DNA of 64,000 bases from Flagellimonas eckloniae. GTDB lineage: Bacteria > Bacteroidota > Bacteroidia > Flavobacteriales > Flavobacteriaceae. The position numbers were made by a program, and so were the translations under genes. Shown piece by piece: positions 8,216 through 14,558 of the stretch; the stretch's first letter is position 1, and the number at the start of each line of letters is the position of its first letter. A model generated the notes under the pieces. That model saw only the letters and a list, made by a program, of their open reading frames with translations. It had not been told where the DNA came from and did not search any database. The DNA lies in the NCBI RefSeq assembly GCF_001413955.1, contig NZ_LCTZ01000002.1:4009501-4073500 (forward strand), in the 5' to 3' direction.

Positions 8216-8521
8216 ATGAAAGCAACTAAAAAGCATGCCGCTAGGCGATTATGGAAACCGAGGGCCGAACAAACGTTTCAGGATATCCTTGGACAAGAAT
8301 TGGTGTTCCCGGACTTGATAGCCGGGGAAGATCCCGCTGTGGGCGATACTGTCTATTTGGACGGCCAATTTGCAACAGGCACTTTCCTCATGCCAGGGGC
8401 CGAAACCATTATAGCAGAGGATGGGGAGGTAATCGAGGTGTTGGAGCCTACCGAAGAAACAGTTGGTTACGCCAAAAGAGTTATGAACAAAAGAAAGAAC
8501 AACAAAAAACGAAAATTATGA
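8216..8521 (+). CDS. Small unknown protein with DGxxxxGTFxMPGAETIxAEDGEVxEV motif
   Basis: A 101-residue protein with a basic N-terminus (KATKKHAARRLWKPR), a central beta-rich segment around residues 43-78 (GDTVYLDGQF followed by GTFLMPGAETIIAEDGEVIEVLEP) and a very basic tail (KRKNNKKRKL). The central phrase, short strands ending in DG-G-V-EV, resembles small carbohydrate- or capsid-decorating tails found at the ends of some phage proteins, but this is only a visual resemblance. Its stop overlaps the next start in ATGA, so the two genes are coupled. Confidence 0.6.
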   Translation: MKATKKHAARRLWKPRAEQTFQDILGQELVFPDLIAGEDPAVGDTVYLDGQFATGTFLMPGAETIIAEDGEVIEVLEPTEETVGYAKRVMNKRKNNKKRKL

Positions 8522-9126
8522 GCGCATCAGCAGAACTCAAACGTGAAATTTTGTGGGTAAACCATGATGGTATTGAAAAGACTTTAAGCCAATATAGTGC
8601 ATGGGCAGAACAAGCGAAATATGCTTTGGATCAAGCACAAAAGCTGCTCCCAGAACCTCTAAGTATTGAAGAAAGGGAGTTATTGCTTCATCAAGGTTGG
8701 AGCGCATTAGAAGGGCTTATTCGCACCGCTTACGGATTTCCAAAGGCAACGGTTGAATTTGTACTTTCAAGTCAAGGGCTGGATGGTAGTGTTGCAAAAG
8801 CGGCTTTTGACCTGGTACCTGGACGGCATTCGGCAGTTGGATTCGCTATCATCGATGGGGATGTACAAGTAAGTCCTGAAACGGTTAAAAAAGTAAAAGA
8901 CCGTAACCATCACTATGTGAAGAATGATATGCAATCCAATGCCCTCAATATGGCAAAGGACTTGTGCAAAACCCTGAACGCTGGTTTCGAGAACGGAGTT
9001 ATCAACATGGACGACCGAACTCGTTTGGTAAATGCGTTTTCAAAGTATTTAGAACTCACATCCGCAAGGAAGGAAGACCAGGTATTCGTTCCGGCGGTCA
9101 AGAGGATTGCTCAATTAAGAGCATAG
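8518..9126 (+). CDS. Unknown protein, last gene of the island operon
   Basis: A 202-residue soluble protein. The start chosen is the ATG at 8518, which overlaps the previous stop by 4 bp; the frame is open further upstream only as a shadow of the preceding gene. It is helical in the first half (LSQYSAWAEQAKYALDQAQKLL) and has a mixed central part with VPGRHSAVGFAIIDGDVQVS. I recognise no catalytic motif or domain. It closes the five-gene unit and is followed by a terminator 34 bp downstream. It is the largest product of the operon and therefore the best starting point for structure prediction. Confidence 0.7.
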   Translation: MSASAELKREILWVNHDGIEKTLSQYSAWAEQAKYALDQAQKLLPEPLSIEERELLLHQGWSALEGLIRTAYGFPKATVEFVLSSQGLDGSVAKAAFDLVPGRHSAVGFAIIDGDVQVSPETVKKVKDRNHHYVKNDMQSNALNMAKDLCKTLNAGFENGVINMDDRTRLVNAFSKYLELTSARKEDQVFVPAVKRIAQLRA

Positions 9127-9159
9127 TTAGGTTTACTTTTTAGATTTTTTGGTTTGGTG

Positions 9160-9190
9160 CCGTTCCCATTTATTTGGGAGCGGTTTCTTT
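9160..9190 (+). terminator. Terminator after the five-gene island operon
   Basis: Stem CCGTTCCCA / TGGGAGCGG (9160-9168 and 9175-9183, one G-T pair) with a short loop, followed by TTTCTTT. It sits just after the gene ending at 9126 and closes the operon. Confidence 0.75.
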
Positions 9191-9357
9191 AGTTTTACAA
9201 CATGAAATTTCCACAAGAAAAATTTGACGGCTATTTCTTTAGTTGCTAAACCTACTTTACTGTTCCTGAATGGCACTTTTAATATACTTAATGAATTTCT
9301 TGGGTTGATTGAACTATAAATTTCATTAGGTCTTCATTTCATTTTCTATTAATTTAC

Positions 9358-9652
9358 ATGTCCTCTAATTTCTACATGTATTACAACAATTGCATAAGTC
9401 GAGAGAAGGAATACCTTCAGAAATGGACTGAAGTTGATACCATATTAGGAAAAATTCCAGATGATTTGAAATTGACATATTTCGCTGTTAGTGCGTTTAG
9501 CCATCCACTTGCGAACAATCATCCAGGAGGTCCCTAATACCCTTGTAGCCAATAGGTCAGAGATAATAGATCCACTTCACTCTGAAGGGATTGGAATAGA
9601 TTACAAGAAAAAAACAAAAAAGGAAATTATGGTCTTTTATGTGGAAATTTGA
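9358..9652 (+). pseudogene. Frameshifted small ORF (or +1 recoded gene)
   Basis: An ATG at 9358 opens a 59-codon frame (MSSNFYMYYNNC...) that stops at TAA 9535-9537 directly after a GGT CCC codon pair. Read one base forward from the CCC, the sequence continues through NTLVANRSEIIDPLHSEGIGIDYK and a lysine-rich stretch to TGA at 9650-9652, giving about 98 residues in all. The two parts look like one protein. A CCC-T at a stop codon is a slippery context for +1 shifting, so it may be a broken gene, an assembly error or recoding. No family is recognised. The end overlaps the convergent membrane gene by about 26 bp. Confidence 0.45.
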
Positions 9653-9845
9653 ATGTAATATATTTTCTTATAATCAAAAGGGCGATAATAACAAAAACAG
9701 GATATCTCAGTGGAATCGAATTTGCAATTAACATATGATTAACCACTCCTATTTGGCCTAAAGTAAATTCCATTAGAATTAGTAACACGGAAAATACAAT
9801 TGCGAAAGACCCTGTAACCGACATTATATTAAGTAGCCTATTCAC
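9627..9845 (-). CDS. Small two-TM membrane protein of the island cargo
   Basis: A 72-residue protein (GTG start at 9845; an ATG seven codons later is also possible) with two membrane segments, about residues 8-28 (SVTGSFAIVFSVLLILMEF) and 48-62 (YPVFVIIALLIIRK), and a basic tail. It follows the PUA-like/TM gene by only 4 bp on the minus strand, so the two are almost certainly one transcript. No family is recognised. A short membrane protein next to a putative nucleotide- or modified-base-sensing protein would fit an effector or anchor role in a small two-gene system, but this is inference. Confidence 0.6.
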   Translation of the reverse strand: MNRLLNIMSVTGSFAIVFSVLLILMEFTLGQIGVVNHMLIANSIPLRYPVFVIIALLIIRKYITFKFPHKRP

Positions 9846-9849
9846 ATCA

Positions 9850-10845
9850 TTAATCCTTATCTAGTTCTTTGAGAACATCTATTAGTTCCGTTGGTTCTTT
9901 TATTTTCAGAGACTTCATATGTTTTTTCAACAACTTCTTTTTCGTCTGAATCTTACTGTTGGACTTTAAAAATTGACGTATTCTTTCAATAATGCCATCA
10001 GTTTGCACGTTTAAATTTACTTCCTCACTAATCTTTAAATCAAAATTTCCCCCGGCTAGACAAACAAAAATTATTCCTACAATTAAAATGCCAGAAATAG
10101 CATTTCCAGCCAATTCGATAAACCCAGGTGATTGTATTGCTAATTTTACGTCAAAGTCATTTGAATCTAAATCAAGCTCTTCTTCTTTGCAAAATTCATC
10201 AAAAACATCTAAAATTAGCCCTCCCATTTCAAACACACTTCTAGCCTTAACATCTTCTTCGGATTCTACGTTAAGAACCATGTGAGCTTCATCTTCTTTG
10301 ATAAAGAATGAGTTGATGATTTTATCAATGTAGGAATCATAAATATTCGCAGTGGTTATAGTATGATGTGAAAACATTAGTTTATATAGATTGGGATCAA
10401 GGGTATCCCTAGGGACGGTCTTTAGATATCTAATTTTTTTACGTTTGATATATGGACAATCGTAACTATCATTCAAATCATTGTAAGCGGCAGTTTGTGT
10501 AACTTCAACGAATGCAATTTCTTCGGAGTTTTCACTTGGAATTAGAACGATGTCATTTTTTTTAACTTCATATGCAAACCTCAATAGCTGTTTAGCAGTG
10601 TGTCCAGGTCTTTTCTCCTCGTCTTTATATTTATCCATAATGTTGAACTTCAAAATATTAACACCAGTATCATCTTTTGTGTTACCTTTTTGAATGTCCT
10701 TTAGGGAAATTTTGTTATAGCCAATCGCAATAAAGCCGCCCCTTAAAAAGGAGTCATAATATTTGCCACCATCTGCTCTAACTAACCAATAATTTCGATC
10801 ATCTTTAACCTTAGGTAGTTTGTTTAGTATTTCCTCAATTGTCAT
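9850..10845 (-). CDS. PUA/EVE-like N-terminal domain protein with a membrane segment
   Basis: A 331-residue protein. Residues about 18-45 (NYWLVRADGGKYYDSFLRGGFIAIGYN, read as separate strands) and NDIVLIPSE at 97-105 with IAFVEV at 110-115 resemble the PUA-like sensor fold seen at the N-terminus of Mrr-type and related restriction proteins. The middle (about 120-240) is unassigned. A hydrophobic segment at about 247-265 looks membrane-spanning, and a basic helical tail follows (KTKKKLLKKHMK near 300-311). It forms an operon with the 2-TM gene downstream. The combination of a PUA-like sensor and a membrane segment in an island cargo position suggests a defence function, but no nuclease motif is visible. 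The family assignment is tentative. Confidence 0.65.
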   Translation of the reverse strand: MTIEEILNKLPKVKDDRNYWLVRADGGKYYDSFLRGGFIAIGYNKISLKDIQKGNTKDDTGVNILKFNIMDKYKDEEKRPGHTAKQLLRFAYEVKKNDIVLIPSENSEEIAFVEVTQTAAYNDLNDSYDCPYIKRKKIRYLKTVPRDTLDPNLYKLMFSHHTITTANIYDSYIDKIINSFFIKEDEAHMVLNVESEEDVKARSVFEMGGLILDVFDEFCKEEELDLDSNDFDVKLAIQSPGFIELAGNAISGILIVGIIFVCLAGGNFDLKISEEVNLNVQTDGIIERIRQFLKSNSKIQTKKKLLKKHMKSLKIKEPTELIDVLKELDKD

Positions 10846-10940
10846 ATAATATTTTTGGTTTGGTTAGACGAAAAATATAAAACTTTATCTGTAAACAATG
10901 GATTTTAAAAAATAAAAGAAAGTATTTGATTAGATAAAAA

Positions 10941-10969
10941 TAAAAACCATCGTTTGACTATGGTTTTTG
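10941..10969 (-). terminator. Terminator-like hairpin
   Basis: Stem AAAAACCAT / ATGGTTTTT (10942-10950 and 10960-10968) with T-rich flanks. On the minus strand it lies downstream of the gene ending at 11114 and upstream of the gene starting at 10845, so it would separate the two cargo transcripts. Confidence 0.55.
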
Positions 10970-11113
10970 TTGTTAAAGAATTATATAAATTGCTTTTTAT
11001 TTCTAAAACTAATGACAAATTATCAATAATCTTAGATTTGTTCTCTAAAACTGAACTCAATAAAGAATGGTTATTAAGCCCGTATTACTTTCGAACATGT
11101 TTCCATTATCAAT

Positions 11114-11509
11114 TTAACTAAGGATTGCAATTAAAATCACTACAACAATTCCTATAACTGAAGCAATGGCTCCGACTTTAGTCCAGTTTATTGAACTTTT
11201 GGCACTTTTAATACCTTGACCATAGTTGCCAAAATTGTCACCCATATGTAAATTTCCTGAATTAACAATATTGGTTTGCCCAGCATGACTTATTACTGAG
11301 TGATTGTATTCAGCGTCAGCCAAGTTTTGACCTTTTTCAGCCATTTTGTAGCGTTTGAACTTACTAGACTTTTCTAATTTAAGAAAGCCACGAATATGGG
11401 CGTATTCCAACTTTTCCAAAAGTTCAGAATCGGAATCTTTTGTAATTGTATGGTTCTTGTTTTCTGCAATATATCTGACTGCATCGTCAATCATGTGGTC
11501 CTTACTCAT
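11114..11509 (-). CDS. Winged-helix-like protein with Asn/Gly-rich linker and C-terminal TM anchor
   Basis: A 131-residue protein in three parts. Residues 1-65 look like a small winged helix (DDAVRYIAENKNH, LLEKLEYAHIRGFLKL, KFKRYKMAEKGQNLA). Residues 76-98 are rich in Asn and Gly with the alternation TNIVNSGNLHMGDNFGNYGQ, typical of short beta-roll-like linkers. Residues 112-130 are one hydrophobic segment ending at the C-terminus, so the protein is probably tail-anchored in the inner membrane with its head in the cytoplasm. I do not recognise a named family. It lies at the right end of the integrated element, as a separate transcript from the PUA-like gene, and could be a membrane effector or regulator. 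Confidence 0.62.
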   Translation of the reverse strand: MSKDHMIDDAVRYIAENKNHTITKDSDSELLEKLEYAHIRGFLKLEKSSKFKRYKMAEKGQNLADAEYNHSVISHAGQTNIVNSGNLHMGDNFGNYGQGIKSAKSSINWTKVGAIASVIGIVVVILIAILS

Positions 11510-11531
11510 AAATCGAAATTTAATTATAAAA

Positions 11532-11551
11532 TGGGCAAGAACTGGGCAAAT
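11532..11551 (+). repeat. Two phased TGGGCAAAT-like repeats, candidate arm sites (right)
   Basis: TGGGCAAGA at 11532-11540 and TGGGCAAAT at 11543-11551, spaced 11 bp, match the words repeated upstream of the integrase at the other end and have the same orientation. They abut a hairpin and lie 46 bp inside attR. This fits a second cluster of integrase arm-type sites. Confidence 0.55.
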
Positions 11552-11595
11552 AATAAAGGGGCGTATTAAGAAAACTCTGTTAGCCCCTTTATTTT
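11552..11595 (-). terminator. Island-borne terminator behind tRNA-Arg
   Basis: A perfect 11-bp inverted repeat (AATAAAGGGGC at 11552-11562, GCCCCTTTATT at 11583-11593) lies directly downstream of the tRNA-Arg gene on the minus strand, inside the element. It can replace the tRNA terminator left behind near 4279-4320 when the element inserted. Confidence 0.6.
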
Positions 11596-11596
11596 A

Positions 11597-11643
11597 AGTG
11601 ACCTCGACAGGATTCAAACCTGTAACCTTCTGAGCCGTAATCA
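11597..11643. repeat. attR: 47-bp repeat inside the intact tRNA-Arg
   Basis: Identical to 4335-4381. This copy forms the 3' part of the functional tRNA-Arg gene, so the element restored the tRNA on integration, as is usual for tRNA-targeting integrases. Confidence 0.93.
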
Positions 11644-11672
11644 GATGCGCTATTCAGTTGCGCCACGAGGCC
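11599..11672 (-). tRNA. tRNA-Arg (anticodon ACG)
   Basis: A 74-nt cloverleaf reads on the minus strand. The acceptor stem GGCCTCG pairs with CGAGGTC (one G-T), followed by discriminator A; no CCA is encoded. The D arm contains GCGCAACTGAATAGCGC. The anticodon stem-loop is TCTGA-TTACGGC-TCAGA with anticodon ACG (wobble A likely read as inosine). The T arm is ACAGG-TTTGAATC-CTGT. Its 3' two thirds are the integration target of the element to its left. A -7-like TATATTTG lies about 15 bp upstream. Confidence 0.96.
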
Positions 11673-11686
11673 TTTTTAATGGGGTG

Positions 11687-11694
11687 CAAATATA
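11687..11694 (-). promoter_or_regulatory. Putative -7 promoter element of tRNA-Arg (TATATTTG)
   Basis: On the minus strand this matches TAnnTTTG and lies 14 bp before the mature 5' end of the tRNA, a suitable distance for a short leader. Confidence 0.5.
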
Positions 11695-11735
11695 TTTCTT
11701 TTTAAATTTACGACAAAACCTCATAACCAAAAATA

Positions 11736-12248
11736 ATGGATTTTGAACGCTACATTCGTGATATACAAGACTTTCCTCAACCTGGTGTCATTTTTAAGGA
11801 TATCACCCCTCTTTTAAAAGATCCTCAAGCACTTGTCCAAGCTTGTGAAACACTTTGCGGTATGGTTAAAGATTATGCTATTGACAAGGTAGTTGGTGTA
11901 GATAGCAGAGGTTTTATTTTCGCACCCTTAATTGCATCAAAACTCAATGCTGGTTTTGTTCCCGTACGTAAAAAAGGAAAATTGCCGTATAAAACAATCT
12001 CGGAGTCCTATTCCTTGGAATATGGTGAGGATACCCTGGAAATTCATACGGATGCAATACAAAAGGGCGAAAAAGTGTTAGTACATGACGACGTGTTGGC
12101 AACTGGCGGAACCGCAAATGCAGTTTGTAAACTAGTGGAAAAATTAGGGGGAGAAGTGGTGCAATGTAATTTTTTAATCCAGCTAACTTTTTTAAATGGT
12201 GCAGATAAGTTAAATGGTTATGATATAAAGGCTTTGCTCACTTATTGA
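11736..12248 (+). CDS. apt: Adenine phosphoribosyltransferase
   Basis: Purine salvage enzyme converting adenine and PRPP to AMP and pyrophosphate in the cytoplasm. The 170-residue length is normal for Apt. The N-terminus contains the family phrase DFPQPGVIFKDITPLL (residues 12-27), and the PRPP-binding loop VLVHDDVLATGGTANA is near residues 113-128, with VVGVDSRGFIFAP in the middle as in other Apt proteins. It is the first gene to the right of the tRNA-Arg and clearly belongs to the core chromosome. Its 3' end overlaps the small convergent gene at 12242-12388 by 7 bp. Confidence 0.95.
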   Translation: MDFERYIRDIQDFPQPGVIFKDITPLLKDPQALVQACETLCGMVKDYAIDKVVGVDSRGFIFAPLIASKLNAGFVPVRKKGKLPYKTISESYSLEYGEDTLEIHTDAIQKGEKVLVHDDVLATGGTANAVCKLVEKLGGEVVQCNFLIQLTFLNGADKLNGYDIKALLTY

Positions 12249-12388
12249 TCTAAAGCTTTTGTAGTTATAAAATAGCGCCAACCAATAATTGCCAACTGTA
12301 ACTTGGATGCCTTGGACAAATCCAATCCTTTTTTGGAATATGAAGGAAGGATAGCCTTGTTGATCCTAGCTAAAAGCTTATAGAGCAT
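12242..12388 (-). CDS. Short conserved flavobacterial protein (often labelled SsrA-binding protein)
   Basis: A 48-residue ORF between apt and the DUF885 gene. The sequence MLYKLLARINKAILPSY, SKKGLDLSKASKLQLAII, GWRYFITTKALD matches a short basic protein conserved in Flavobacteriaceae that databases often label SsrA-binding protein, although it is far too short to be SmpB. It is basic and contains the recognisable GLDLSKA and IGWRYF phrases. It ends by overlapping the apt stop codon by 7 bp in the opposite direction. Function is unknown; the conserved look and lack of any competing gene support that it is real. Confidence 0.75.
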   Translation of the reverse strand: MLYKLLARINKAILPSYSKKGLDLSKASKLQLAIIGWRYFITTKALDQ

Positions 12389-12450
12389 TGTTTGGAGTAT
12401 TGGTCATACAAATATAGCCAAGTTTGCAGTTTTCCAACCTTACGGACTAA

Positions 12451-12480
12451 AAGAAAGAAGGCGCTTTAACACCTTCTTAT
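12451..12480 (-). terminator. Terminator-like hairpin after the DUF885 gene
   Basis: AAGAAGG / CCTTCTT arms with a short loop lie 5-35 bp downstream of the DUF885 stop on the minus strand, followed by T-rich sequence. Confidence 0.5.
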
Positions 12481-12484
12481 ATTT

Positions 12485-14263
12485 TTAGCTATTCTCTTTG
12501 ATCCAATTAGTTATTTTATCCTCTAACAATGCAAGCGGAACACATCCGGTTTCCAAAATTTGATTATGGAATTGACGAATATCGAAATTATCTCCTAAGG
12601 CATTTTTTGCTTTTTCACGTAGTTCAATAATTTTCAATTGACCAATTTTATAGGATAATGCCTGTCCAGGGTTGGCCATATAACGTTCAATTTCAGAAGT
12701 GATGCTAGCTTCGGATTCAGCCTCATTGTCCAAAGAATATTGAATGGCTTCTTCACGTGTCCATCCTTTGGAATGCAAGCCGGTATCCACAACCAAACGA
12801 ACCGCTCTGTGCATTTCTGCCCCAAGCATACCAAAAAGTTGATAAGGATCTGTATAAAGACCCAATTCTGTTCCCAAGGATTCACTATAAAGTGCCCATC
12901 CTTCGCCATAACCACTATACCAAAGTGTTTTCCTGAATTTTGGAAGCACATCGCTTTCTTGCGTTAAGGATATTTGATAGTGATGCCCGGGAATAGCCTC
13001 ATGTAAGAACAAGGACTCATCTGAGTACACATTGTATTTGGTAACCTCGGGAATAGGCGTGTAAAAAATACCTGGACGGGTACCATCCAATGACCCTGGA
13101 TTGTATTCGGCACTAGCCGAATTTTCCCTGAATGCTTCTGTACGGCGAACTTCAAAAGGAGTTTTTGGTTTTACATCGAACAGTTTTTCTATCTGCGGTT
13201 TCATGCGGTCATGAATAGCATTGAAATTATTGATTACTTGTTGAGGGTCCGTGTACGGCATTAATTCTTTGTTGCTTCGAACAAAATCAAAGAAAGCTTT
13301 TAAATCTCCCTCAAAACCAACCTGATTTTTAATTTCTTCCATTTTAGACCGTATTCTTGCAACCTCACTTAGACCCAATTTATGAATCTCTGAAGCGGTC
13401 ATATTGGTGGTGGTATATTTTTTTATTTGATGTGCATAATAAGCATCACCATTTGGTTCTCCTTGTATACCGCTAGATTCCCTACCTACATTTGAATACT
13501 CATGCTTCATGAAATCATACAGTTTTTGATACGCAGGAATTACTTTATTGCTCACCATGTTTTGATATGCTTCCGTTAAAGCAGTTTTTTCATCCTCTGT
13601 AAAACCTTCAGGCAATTTTTTTATTGGTTGATAAAAGAGGTGCTTGTCCAAATCCTTTGTAGTAAGGGATTGTAGTTGGGGTAGTACTTTTTTGATCAAT
13701 GATTTTGGGAGTACATGACCTTTGGTCATTCCTTCTCTCATTTTTTCTTTAGCACTGGACATCCATTTTAGATACCCATCTACCCTTTTCATCCATTTTT
13801 CATAATCTTCAACAGTTGCAAACGGTTGTGCACTGGAACCACTGGCTAGTTGCCCCATAAATAGGTTGGTGGACCACATTTGGTCAATTGGAGTGAGATC
13901 TGCGTTAAAGTTGAACTCATTTAAGTTGATATCGCATTCCCAGTCCAAAATAGCCTTGCTCATTTGCTCACTTTCTGTAAGGTTTTCATCTGAAAATGCG
14001 GCAAGTTTATTTTTATAGCTTTCAAAGTGAGTTTTTGCTTTTTCTTCAAACTCATCTGAAAGGGCGTTTGTAAATACATCATCATAACGATGATCACCAG
14101 CCAATGTGGCGGTTATTGGATTTAGTTTTAACCCATCCTCATAATAGCTGTCCAATAAAGTGCTAAAATTGGCGCTGATGGTAGCAGATTCTTCTTTTTT
14201 GGGTTTCTCTTTGCAGGATTGAAAAACAACAAGGGCAAGAATTAAAATTGTTATTTTTTTCAT
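12485..14263 (-). CDS. DUF885 family lipoprotein (putative metallo-hydrolase)
   Basis: A 592-residue exported protein. The N-terminus is a lipoprotein signal (KKITILILALVVFQSC, cysteine about residue 17), so it is probably anchored in the periplasm-facing or outer membrane. The family signature HEAIPGHHYQ (HExxPGHH) in the C-terminal part, followed by GEGWALYSE, is the zinc-peptidase-like active site of DUF885 proteins. The ATG at 14263 is preferred over the TTG just before it. It stands alone on the minus strand between apt and a divergent secreted protein. The substrate is unknown; peptidase activity is inferred from the family only. Confidence 0.88.
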   Translation of the reverse strand: MKKITILILALVVFQSCKEKPKKEESATISANFSTLLDSYYEDGLKLNPITATLAGDHRYDDVFTNALSDEFEEKAKTHFESYKNKLAAFSDENLTESEQMSKAILDWECDINLNEFNFNADLTPIDQMWSTNLFMGQLASGSSAQPFATVEDYEKWMKRVDGYLKWMSSAKEKMREGMTKGHVLPKSLIKKVLPQLQSLTTKDLDKHLFYQPIKKLPEGFTEDEKTALTEAYQNMVSNKVIPAYQKLYDFMKHEYSNVGRESSGIQGEPNGDAYYAHQIKKYTTTNMTASEIHKLGLSEVARIRSKMEEIKNQVGFEGDLKAFFDFVRSNKELMPYTDPQQVINNFNAIHDRMKPQIEKLFDVKPKTPFEVRRTEAFRENSASAEYNPGSLDGTRPGIFYTPIPEVTKYNVYSDESLFLHEAIPGHHYQISLTQESDVLPKFRKTLWYSGYGEGWALYSESLGTELGLYTDPYQLFGMLGAEMHRAVRLVVDTGLHSKGWTREEAIQYSLDNEAESEASITSEIERYMANPGQALSYKIGQLKIIELREKAKNALGDNFDIRQFHNQILETGCVPLALLEDKITNWIKENS

Positions 14264-14558
14264 CAATTTAAGTATGATTTGTTAGAAAAATGTAAAATAG
14301 GTATATCAAACAAAATATGAATGTATCAAATTGCTAAAATTTTCTAAAAAAGAGTCCAGGCAGAACGGGAACTCAACCATCAATGTATTCTTATAAAAGT
14401 TCAAGTGATTTTCAAAGAATAGTACTAAAAAAGGCCAGTATAAAAAATTTCACTCAATAAAACTTCGGGTACACTCAGTCAAAGGTCAAACAGGCTCAAT
14501 AGACATTTTTTGGGTGGATTACCTTGTCTAGCTTCAACAAAAATTAAAATTTTTAAAG

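Larger units (their letters stand above)
4382..11643. mobile_element. Integrative element inserted in tRNA-Arg, about 7.26 kb
   Basis: The segment is bounded by a 47-bp direct repeat derived from the tRNA-Arg 3' part (4335-4381 and 11597-11643), and a tyrosine integrase gene starts about 150 bp inside the left end. It holds an excisionase-like HTH gene, a translationally coupled unknown gene, five small tightly packed genes, a frameshifted ORF and three minus-strand genes encoding predicted membrane proteins. I see no relaxase, replication protein, IS transposase or recognisable phage structural gene, so it is a small genomic island or satellite that would need helper functions for transfer. 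The intact tRNA lies at the right end with its 3' end facing the element, while the integrase is at the opposite end. Confidence 0.9.
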
